Assembly (NCBI RefSeq): GCF_016808095.1
Contig: NC_068975.1
Location: forward strand, 35,486,001-35,550,000
DNA: 64,000 bases
Direction: 5' to 3'
DNA from: Vigna angularis
Taxonomy: Eukaryota > Streptophyta > Magnoliopsida > Fabales > Fabaceae
Made by a program: the position numbers and the translations under genes. How positions within the stretch are numbered: position 1 is the first letter of the stretch; every line of letters begins with the position of its first letter. Below, piece by piece: positions 36,504 to 46,802 of the stretch. A model generated the notes under the pieces. That model saw only the letters and a program-made list of their open reading frames with translations, did no database searches and was not told the DNA's origin.

Positions 36504-39461
36504 CATATGTAATAGTAAGTGTAAAAGTTAGTAAATATAACAATTATATTTTTTTTATAAAACATTTGAATAAAATAAATAAAATTGTGAAGGATATATA
36601 TTTTACAAAATATAGATGTTTTATAGGAAATAAGAAATTGATTTAAAAAATATGTAGTAATGTTTTATTTCATTAAAGCAAGTTAAATTTTTTTAGCCAA
36701 ATTCCAAATTCCAAATCTAAATCTTTTCTGGAGAATTGCAGAGAAAAGCATAAATATTAAATATATTCTCATTTAATATAAATAAAAAAGGAAACAACAG
36801 AAAATAAACTATACGCTGATAAAAAAAAAGAATTATTAAAATGACAAATGAAAATATTCAATTATATTAATATTCAAATAACTCCACGTAACAATGAATT
36901 GTTAAAAGGAAACAAATAATAAAATCTACAAGATGAGATGGACTGATATCCACTTTTCCAGTTCATCCCACTTTTTCTAAGGTAGACTAACATATCAATC
37001 CATCCGGTTTAACTCACATATCATTCTCATAAACTTAGTTTATGTACTAGTAAAAGTAAATATTAAGAAAAATAATAAACTAATGTATATAAATTAAATT
37101 TAACATAAAAAAAATAATTTCGTATTTTTATTTTTTTTTCTCTAAAAATTCTTATGGAGAAATTAGTCCAACTAAAACAATTATTTAAACACAAGAAAAA
37201 AAAGCTCATAATCAATATACAAAACTAAACAAAAGTCAAACTCGAATGGCGTCATGTATCCGTATTTCCAATAAAAGAAATCCACGTAAGAGTTTGATTA
37301 AGAAAGTTAAGAATAAAGTCTTTAACATCTTAATTTTGTTTTAATATAAATAGTTAATCTTAACAAGCTGCAGTGCTAGTGATTACAATCATCCCACCAA
37401 CCAAAACAAAATTGGCATGTTGTATAATAATAATAATAATTTGTTCAACTTAATCCATAGTTTTCTGTTGAAATTATGTAGATAAAAGCTTATATTATAT
37501 CCAACTCAAACATTATTATATATGCATTATATTAATAAATAGCGTGAAATTTAAATTATTATCAAAGAAAATAAGTGTGTGGATAAAATATATTAGGATC
37601 TTTGTGTAAATAAACATTTTTTGGTGGTATGACACCTATTGTGTATCCTTTGATTTATTTAGGAATATACAGAGTCTCGACTTGGTTTCGTGATTCCATT
37701 TATGTGTTCTATTTAGTTTATTGAAAATTGTTAAAATATATCTCTTTTAGTATTACACTTCCTTAAAAAAATAACTTTATTATCTGCGTGGGAATACCTT
37801 TGATTAGTAAATATATATATTTATTAATAAAATTAATTATAATTATATTTAATAAAGTATAATATTATATTGATACTGATTTAATTTATCTAAATATATA
37901 TTATAAAACATATTTTAATTATAGTTTTCATTTATAAAATCATAAAATTGATTCATATTTACCACCACAATTGGGTTCAAAGGGGTGAAATCTCCCCTGA
38001 TATGAGAGAGTTATCATACAATTGGATTATTTTTCAAAGAGCTTACACTATAAGATATCTAGAAATGAAATATATGTAAAGTTGTAAACCAATACAGTGT
38101 TGTTGTTACAGGAGATATTCAACGAGAATCAACGTCCCTAGTATATTCATGCTTTTTTATCTTTATATTTAGTTCCACATATTATGAATGTTTTTGTCTC
38201 AAAAAAAATATTTGCAGTATACTTTTTAAAATATGTTTTCGTATAACTTTTAACATGTTTTATGATTTTCAATAATTACTTTTCTAATATTTTAACTAAT
38301 TCTCTGAGTGGTAAGTAAGGCCCTTAAACTAATAGTAAACATTCTTATAAATATCTCAACAACATTTTTATTTCTTTTAGTTTTTTTTTCTCATTATGGC
38401 ACATATTACACATCTAATATTTTTAGTGTACTTTTTTCCAATGTTTGAATGATTTTAAAAGAAATAGTAGCTTGAGATCACACGTTTATGTGAGGATATT
38501 AAACTTAATCTTATATTTTAATACATTAGTAGAATGTATTTTAATAAGATTTGTTTGGATTTATTTTATCATTATTATTAAACCTTTATTAAATTATTTA
38601 CAAATGTTTAGTTTCACATATAATATATTTATATCTTGACAGAGGATATTTTAGAGATATTATATTGATAAAAAAATAAAATTAATTTTAAATATATAAA
38701 TAAAAATAGTTCTTATTTTATTAGGTGATTTTGTAAGTGTAATTTAAAATGAACATAATTTGTTAATAATAATTGGAAAAACATTTTGTGAACGGTAAAG
38801 AATGGCAAAAGGGAAAACGTTCTAAGAAAAAGAATCTCTAAATTGTATTCGGCAACTCAACCTATTCTAATATTCAAAGTATAGCATTTGAAAATAATTA
38901 TATTTAAAATTTTACATCGATAAGTGATAAAATTAATTTAAAATATATAAATGCAAACTTTATATTATAAACTGATTTTGTAAGATTAATTTAGATTTAA
39001 AATTTACTTTTTAACATTATATCAAAATTATGAATTAGAGTTAAACATATAATTTAATTTAATATATCATATCATTTAATTTAATATATCCAAAGGTACA
39101 AACTCATTTTATTATTTTTAAATTATATTTCTTAACCAGTTACATATAAATGCTATAAGTTATAAAACAAACTGTTTCTGAAAAGAAAAGAAATGTTCCT
39201 TGTGATGTTTGCATACTATTTAATGGAAAATGGGTGTCTTGAGATTGATCATGCAGAGGATCCAAAATTTCTGACCATGTGCAAAACACTAATAAAAAAA
39301 ATACAAATAGGAGTATTTATTATACCTCATAGTAAAGTTTGGCCATCATCGTTATTGTTTATTAATTTGTTTATGGATTCGTGAGGGAAGATAATAGTGA
39401 CTCGCACGGCAATGGAAATTACTAGAAAGATAATAAAAAATAATACGAGTTGATCTCCATC

Positions 39462-39467
39462 CACGTG
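39462..39467 (+). promoter_or_regulatory. G-box upstream of PPO2
   Basis: A perfect CACGTG lies about 150 bases before the PPO2 ATG and 85 bases before its TATA box, in a position suited to bZIP/bHLH control (light, jasmonate or ABA). A second ACGT core (GCCACGTTA) lies 20 bases downstream. Function is inferred. Confidence 0.4.
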
Positions 39468-39552
39468 ATTATTAACTGACGCCACGTTAATCTTCAATAT
39501 ATTTATCCTATTTTGATCACGAAAGAGAAGAGAATAGTCTGCATAACTTAGT

Positions 39553-39559
39553 TATAAAA
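39553..39559 (+). promoter_or_regulatory. TATA box of PPO2
   Basis: TATAAAA lies 61 bases before the ATG, predicting a short 5' leader of about 30 bases. Confidence 0.6.
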
Positions 39560-39613
39560 CGAGAGGGATTTCCCAAGCTCTAAGTGCACAATAAAATTGA
39601 TCTACCTGTATTC

Positions 39614-41365
39614 ATGGCTTCTCTATATTCTCCACACTTTTCCATTTCAAACCACTCTTCTTCCGTTACCTTATTCAGAAATCAGAATTTCAGGGTCCCA
39701 AAAGTTTCAAAGTTAAGAGTGTCATGCAAAGCTACAAAGGGTGGTGATGGTGACCCAGAAAACCAGAAAGAAGAGGCCTTGGTGTTCGACAGAAGAAACG
39801 TACTGATTGGCATGGGAAGCCTTTATGGTACCCTTAGCAGCGACACATTGTCCCTTGCAGCTCCTATCTCACCACCAGAGTTAATCAAATGTGGTCCACC
39901 TGACCTTCCCTCTGGTGCCAAACCGACCAACTGTTGCCCCCCAATTTCCTCAAACATCATAGACTTCGCATTTCCGAAGAACACCCAAGTTAAGGTTAGA
40001 CCCGCTGCTCATTTGGTTGACGCCACTTACCTCCGCAACTACGAAGAAGCCCTTCGTCGCATGAAAGCCTTGCCTCTCAACGATCCACGCAATTTCACCC
40101 AACAGGCAAACATCCACTGTGCTTATTGTGATGGTGCATATCACCAAGTTGGGTTCCCTGACCTTGATCTCCAAGTTCACGGCTCTTGGCTCTTTTTCCC
40201 CTTTCACCGTTGGTACCTCTATTTCTATGAGAAAATCTTGGGAAGCTTGATCAAGGATCTTGACCCAAATTTTGCCCTTCCATTTTGGAACTGGGATTCC
40301 CCCAATGGCATGCCAATCCCTGCCATCTACACTAATCCCAAGTCCCCACTTTATGACTCCCTCCGAAACCTAAACCATAAACCACCAAAACTCGTTGACC
40401 TTGACTATAACGGGGTGGAAGACAAAGGCTCAACTCAACAGCAAATATCTACCAATCTCACCACCATGTACCGGCAAGTCGTGTCGAGTTCAAAGACTCC
40501 GACGCTCTTCTTCGGTGGCGCTTATCGTGCAGGAGAGGACAGTGATCCCGGTGGTGGCACTGTGGAAAACATTCCGCACGGTCCTGTTCATGTATGGACC
40601 GGTGATAACACGCAACCTAACTTGGAGGACATGGGGACTCTCTATTCTGCAGCAAGAGATCCTGTTTTCTTTTCTCACCACGCTAATGTGGATAGGATGT
40701 GGTCCGTATGGAAAACCCTTGGAGGAAAGAGAAGTGATATCACAGACCCCGATTGGTTGGAATCTGGGTTTCTTTTCTACGACGAGAACAAAAACCTAAT
40801 TCGTGTGAAGGTGAAAGATTGTCTTGATACTAGAAAGCTTGGATATGTGTACCAAGACGTTGACGTTCCGTGGTTAGAAGCTAAACCAACACCGCGTCTG
40901 CGAAGAGCAGTTGCAATGAGTTTTGGTGGTGGTGCAGCACTGGCTGCTGAGACTTCCAAAACAACTAAGTTTCCCGTGGTTTTGGATTCGAGTGTGAGCA
41001 GCATGGTGAAGAGACCAAAGAGAGGTAGGAAAGAGAAGGAAAAGGAAGAGGAGGAGGAGGTGCTGGTGATAGAAGGGATTGAGTTTGAGAGGGATGTGGG
41101 TGTGAAGTTTGATGTGTATATTAACGACGAAGACGATGTGGCAGGTGGGCCAAGTAAGGCTGAGTTTGCAGGGAGCTTTGTGAGTGTGGCTCATAAGCAC
41201 AAGCACAAACACAGGAAGATGAAGACGAACTTGAGGCTTGGGATAAGTGAGTTATTGGAGGATTTGGGAGCTGAAGATGATGAGCATGTGTTGGTGACTT
41301 TGGTGCCCAAGTTTGGGAAGGGGCATGTCACCATTGGAGGGATCAAAATAGAGTTTCACAAGTGA
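39614..41365 (+). CDS. Polyphenol oxidase, chloroplast, tandem copy 2
   Basis: Intronless, 583 aa counted from ATG 39614; the open frame runs 10 codons further upstream but contains only a GTG there. Same layout as copy 1: Ser-rich transit peptide with twin Arg (60-61) and a lumen-type cleavage region (LSLAAP, about 79-84), CuA ligands His168, His189 and His198 with Cys172, CuB ligands His322, His326 and His356, DWL domain, YVYQDV and the C-terminal KFDV domain (VKFDVYINDEDD). It differs from copy 1 near the active site: Leu343 replaces the Phe blocker, and Val327 follows HisB2 where copy 1 has Gly. The C-terminal His/Lys stretch (HKHKHKH) is longer. All copper ligands are intact, so the enzyme should be active. 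Same strand as copy 1 and clearly its paralogue by tandem duplication. Confidence 0.97.
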   Translation: MASLYSPHFSISNHSSSVTLFRNQNFRVPKVSKLRVSCKATKGGDGDPENQKEEALVFDRRNVLIGMGSLYGTLSSDTLSLAAPISPPELIKCGPPDLPSGAKPTNCCPPISSNIIDFAFPKNTQVKVRPAAHLVDATYLRNYEEALRRMKALPLNDPRNFTQQANIHCAYCDGAYHQVGFPDLDLQVHGSWLFFPFHRWYLYFYEKILGSLIKDLDPNFALPFWNWDSPNGMPIPAIYTNPKSPLYDSLRNLNHKPPKLVDLDYNGVEDKGSTQQQISTNLTTMYRQVVSSSKTPTLFFGGAYRAGEDSDPGGGTVENIPHGPVHVWTGDNTQPNLEDMGTLYSAARDPVFFSHHANVDRMWSVWKTLGGKRSDITDPDWLESGFLFYDENKNLIRVKVKDCLDTRKLGYVYQDVDVPWLEAKPTPRLRRAVAMSFGGGAALAAETSKTTKFPVVLDSSVSSMVKRPKRGRKEKEKEEEEEVLVIEGIEFERDVGVKFDVYINDEDDVAGGPSKAEFAGSFVSVAHKHKHKHRKMKTNLRLGISELLEDLGAEDDEHVLVTLVPKFGKGHVTIGGIKIEFHK

Positions 41366-44300
41366 GCTTCACGTTAGGTCGGATTCAAAAAATGTTTGAA
41401 TAAAAGCCATGCGTGATCCTTAATTGCGCTGTTCATCCGAGGTTTACGCTAGGGTTTTCACTTACTATATATGGCCTCGTACCGTGTGTCTTGTGCTCAT
41501 TAAGGTTCTCGTTACTGTCTTAATTATATCCCATATTATAATACTACAACAACAAAATAATCAAAAGATATATTTATGAATTCCAATTATCTTTTTAAAT
41601 ATCCTTCCTTCACTACCAGACATCCTTCAAGTGAGTAGTTTATCGGTGACTATTTAATTGTACAGCCATTTTATAATCATACCATTTTAGAAATTTTCAC
41701 CTATTTTATTCTATACTATTTTCTAAATTGAAAAAAGATTAAGAATGATAATTAAATAAATTTATATAAGAGATTATAACATTACTTTTACCCTAAAAAA
41801 ATTGTTCATGTTACTTTTTATTATCTAATATATATAACTTTCGAATCATCTTGAATTATAAAAAATATTAATAATGATCCATATATGATTTTATTAATTT
41901 GTGACAGATTAAACATGTTAGGTGGCGTGAGAGCCAGCAATATACTATTTATGTGCTTTTTCATATCAGCAAGTTATTAGGCTGTCGAAAGTAATTAAGA
42001 AATGTTAAGAATTTGATTGTTGGAAGTATGCACTTTATTGTTTTTTATTTGACTTACTGAATGTGTATGATAATTTAATGGGCGTGGGTTTTAATCTTGA
42101 GATAGAAGAAATATTTATAGCAATTAATCGTTGGATTAATTTTCTATGTTTTTTTTTTACACAATTTTTTTTATCTCTTCTACCCTTTGCACTTCATCAA
42201 CCAATTTTTTTTTCGACAGATAATAAACTATTCCTAATGAGTCATTATAAAACAAAAATTGAAATTATTTTCGGTGTATAATTTTAATATTAATGAAAAT
42301 TGTTTTGGATAAAACGTTGAGATCCTTCACCTAAAGTTATAGTTATCTGATGTCTTCAATTATCCAAGTTAATATACTAATTTTATAATAAAGAGTAGTA
42401 ATAAGAATTAATTACCAGGTCTTCCATTAAAACATATATTTATAAATATTACAATAAATTTACTGTTTTGTCTAACTTATTAATGATCAATATTATTTTT
42501 ATTAATTTTTAATCAATGATTATTATTCTTCTTAATTGCTTATTTATAATTATTATTGTTCAGAATAATTATCAATTAATGATTGTTCTAGATTGCTTAA
42601 TATTTTTTCACTGGATAGTTAACCGTTTGATTCTTAGTTAACCAGTCGTCATATAGTTAAAAAACTAATTATTTTTATTTACATACTTCACTACATTCTT
42701 TATATTTTGATAATGAAATGTTTTTTTTATTATGGTAATATAGTTATAATTATATTCATGCATAGATACTTACTACAGAGAATGAAAACTTATGCGAATT
42801 TTAAATTATATGTATAGGCCTATCTATAACAATTTTAAAAAGTTTAAGAAGTTCAATCTGAAACCTAACCGTCTTAAAGAATACTCAAACAAAAATAAAT
42901 ACAATAATCATAGAAAAAGTCTTGAAATAAAATATGGATTACCTAATTGAACCCTGCACGACACTAACTCATTGTAACTGTTACATAAACATGACCTATT
43001 GCAATTTGTTGAATACTAAAGTGGTAAATTTGAAACTATGACGAAGGAGCATAGCATTTAATCTGAATATCATTGAATGAAAATTTGAAGAGAAAGTGAT
43101 TGAAGTTATATGTGTGGGTTACAAAATTTATGAAAGGATCACAAATTGGTTGCTTGGTGGACCATTTCTAATGTTGACTTAGAGCATATAATTTTTTTGG
43201 TGTTTCAATATCGAATCTTAACCTTTCTATTACCTTTTAATTTATAAAGTTAATAAGAAGCGTGTTATCTTTGCTCTGCTATAAAATTGTCATTGATGTG
43301 ACTCAAGCTATAAAGGGGTGAGTGAAGAGAAGGTAGTTTATCCAACTTGTGCTCACTTTCTCAATAGTCAATTAGCAATTTAAATCACACTTTTATTGTC
43401 TCAGTGACCTCCAAATCGTCTTTCTATTTCATATATTTGGCATCACTTTCACAACTTAACAATATATATGTATAATCAAAATATAAATTTTCCATTTCAA
43501 ATTGAATAATTTTATATTTTTAAATTGTATAATTTGAGATATCTTAAAATTACGTCATTTAAAACTAAATTAAAAAAAATGAAAAACAACGATCATCATG
43601 ACTGAATGAACTATAATTACCTCTCACCATAGACAACCACCATGACACACTACCACCACCACCACTAAGCAGCACCAGCTACCACCCAAACGTATACCAG
43701 AACCTTCACAACACAACAAAAACACTCCAACAAACCAAATATACTTCGACTTTATTTTTTTATAAGGGTATAAGTGGTATTTCAAAGACTCTAGGATGCA
43801 GACGAAAAAATGGAGTGCAAGGAGCAACAACAGCTAAAAAGGAGTGGGGTTGTAAAAATGGGCCTCCCTTGTTATATGGAATGGGCTGGTCGCTATTTTG
43901 TTGAGAGCCCAACTGGCGAAGGCCCGTAAGCTTTTTGTTTTTGCACGTCGGGGGTGTTACTCCCTCTACCACCACAACTTGCTTCCTCCACCACCCCATT
44001 CCCCTTTTACCCTTTTCTTTATTTTTTTCATTCATATTTTACCCTTATTAAAATTTTAGGGTTAATATTATTTAAAATCTTACGTGGACATTCATTCTCT
44101 TTATCATTCTTCCCTATTTCTCTTTATTATTTTTCCCAGGTTGTCTCTTATGTTCCACTACTCTTGGGTTGTTTCTCATGTTCCACTTCTTCTTCTCTTT
44201 TATAGAATTGTGACGTGAGAGTGTGGTGGACTTTGTGTTTAATAAAATTGAAAGTGGGGAAAGCAATTCATCTTCAGCCGTGAGTGTGGTGATGCTTCAA

Positions 44301-46802
44301 GGTGCTGGTTCAGAGGCGTGAGAGGTTCATATGCGGGTGCGTAATAAAATCCTAAAATATAAACTGTATAATCTATAAACGGATGTGAACATCCGTCAAC
44401 GCATGTCAACATCCGTTTTAATAATACTGGATCAACTTTACTTTTAATTAAAAACCCTAATTCCCATTTCCGTCACCCACCCTTACACCCCCTCCCTCTT
44501 CTCCTTCTCTTTCTCATTTTCATTTGCATCACCCACCCTCTCATTCACTTATATCAAAAATAATTGTTTCGGCATTCACCCAATATGAAAAACCCCTTGG
44601 AACTTCAGTATGGGATAGTTCTCAACTTCAAGCATGAGTCAAGCTCAGAACCATAAAAAGAACATAAAGTTGCTAAAAAGAACATAAAGTTGCTAAGCAA
44701 ACCGATAAGATCAATCAAATAATCTACACTGCAGAGTTCAGATGATTTTATTATCTTATAAATGTTAAGGTCTGCTAAAAACCAAATATTAGTAAATATG
44801 TTACCTTACGTAGAATTTCAGCCTATAACTTGTGTAATAGAATACCTGAAACATGTTATGAAGTTTATCGAAATTCCGTGTTTTAATAAATATCAGTTGG
44901 GCACACTTCCTACAAGATTCTGGATGGCATGGGAAATATTCTTTAACAAAAATCAGAGTACAGTGAGTAATATCAATACCCATAAATGAACAATTGTACA
45001 TATGGAGACCCTAAGTATTATCAAACATAAGCTACTTCTACCTAGCTAACTCAATTTAAATTGCATGGAACAAGATGTTGAACTTCTTGGGAAAAATAAT
45101 GACAAAATAAACAAAGATGTTGAGCTTCCACACATTCTCATACCATGTGAACTGAGCAATTTCCCTTTCACCAGGCAAAACAGGACCGGTGTGGACAATT
45201 CCCTTTGTTGCAGCTTCAAGAGCTAGTTGTTGATGGGTGACGGAAATGGGAGGGTGGGTGACGAAAATGAAAAAGAGGGAGAGTGGGTGACGGAAATGAG
45301 AAAGAGAAGGAGAAGAGGGAAAGGGGGAGGTGGTGGGTGTGTGACGGAAATGAAAAAAAGGAGAAGAGGGGGTGGGTATGTTGTGCGCGCGGACAAAGGT
45401 AAAAAATTAAGATTTTTAATTAAAAGTATAAAAAGTGATTGGTAAAAGTAAAAAACAAAATTAATTTAAAGATATTTTTGGAAAAAAAATAAATTAGGAA
45501 GGTGGAGGAAGAAGGTTGTGGTGGTGGAGGGAGCATCTCTCCGGTATTAATCTTTGCATCTTCCATTGGCAGCGTTATCCAGACAGTAACGGTAGGTAGA
45601 ACATCCCGTTTTCTGCTAACCGTGAGAACATGGGAACCTTCTATTTCTCCTGCCTTTCCCAAAAAAACCTTTTTTCTCTTTCCTCATCAAACAATTGAGG
45701 CTGTTTGTTGGAGTGAAACAGACAATGTTTTAGGATTTTGGGATAAAGCTTGAGAAGAAAGCTGGAACACCCAGAAAATAGAAGTTACCCATGTTCTCAA
45801 AGATAGGAGAAAATGTAGTAATGTGAGCTAAACTGCCACAAAAAAAAAATTGAGGTTGTTTGTTGGAGTGAAATGCTACTACAACATATATATGGAAAAA
45901 GGATCTCCCACTCTGCAGTACACATGTACTTCACTGCCTTCAGAAAGTACAACAGTTATTAATTGGGCCAGGGAGTACGAAACATATATAAACTTTTTAG
46001 GTAATAATAATGATTATAAAGTATTCATATTAAAAATTCAATTTTTAAAGCTTAATTTGGACTAATTCCTTTTTTTATCAAATGATAAATATAACTAGTT
46101 TTCAAAATAAATATCGTATCAATGGTGGTGCATTTTTAAATGAGATTTTTATACGATAATTTTGTATAATTTTTTTACAACAATAAAAGATACGGAAAGT
46201 TAGAAAAAGCAAAAGTGTGATAGGTTAAGTGATATTGATATAACTAATTAAGTTTAATCTAACATAAAAACCTTTTCTTTTTTTGTTTTCTTTTGATCAA
46301 ACAATGATTTAGTTTTCCTGATAAAAAAAAAGAAAGAAAGAAGGTAAGAGAATTTACAAATAATTAAATAGCCATATTAAAATAATAATAATAAAGTGAA
46401 ACTCGTTTATATTAATTTGACATGCAGTAAAATATCATAAAAAATACATTTTATATTTTTATAGAAAAAAAAAAGTAAAAAGTAAAAAGTAAAAGAGGAT
46501 AATAATATAAAAAAAATTTATGTGTGAAGTTTTCTGATAAAAAGAATTATTCCGGTTTACTCAACTCGTACGTAATTCTCGTCTTCTGGTTTTAAAATAA
46601 ATAAAATTCGATCCTCTTATTTTAAAGTTCATACTTTTTTTATGTAATAGTAAATTTTTAATAAATATCCGTATGCATCACAGAAGTGAAACTGTGATTT
46701 TGGTAAGAGAATAACACGAAGACATCTACGGAGCTACGTCTAAGTTGTCCATTACAAAAAAAATGATGATTGTAGCATGAAGCATAAGCTAATTGTGAAA
46801 GG
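41366..46802. other. Intergenic region between PPO2 and the At4g04980-like gene
   Basis: AT-rich DNA without a recognisable gene up to about 43600, then a GC-richer repeat zone. That zone includes an element with long inverted arms (about 43958-45540) and a 26-base imperfect direct repeat AATTGAGGcTGTTTGTTGGA... at 45693 and 45848. From 46000 to 46800 the DNA is AT-rich again. Short reading frames in the repeat zone show no family features. Confidence 0.55.
43958..45540. mobile_element. Non-autonomous DNA element with long inverted arms
   Basis: Parts of the left arm recur in reverse complement on the right. CTCCCTCTACCACCACAAC (about 43961) pairs with the complement of GTTGTGGTGGTGGAGGGAG (45515-45533). 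TTTTTAATTAAAAGTA (about 45413) pairs with TACTTTTAATTAAAAA near 44439. GAGAAAGAGAAGGAGAAGAG (about 45298) pairs with CTCTTCTCCTTCTCTTTCTC near 44496. The left part also holds two adjacent palindromes ACGGATGT-GA-ACATCCGT and ACGCATGT-CA-ACATCCGT (44379-44417). No transposase reading frame was recognised. The superfamily is unassigned; a Mutator-like origin is a guess from arm length. Confidence 0.6.

Larger units (their letters stand above)
33338..39583. other. Intergenic region between the two PPO genes
   Basis: 6.2 kb of AT-rich DNA separating the tandem PPO copies. No intact gene or PPO remnant was recognised. It includes a possible hAT-like element (35699-36503), a short (AT)n run at 36211-36234 and, near 36984-37030, a second short stretch with the word CCGGTTTAACTCA related to that element. 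The right end has the PPO2 promoter with a G-box and TATA box. Confidence 0.55.

Noticed and set aside
39584..39613. Ten-codon upstream extension of PPO2
   Set aside because: Begins with GTG; the first ATG is 39614, which gives a normal transit peptide.
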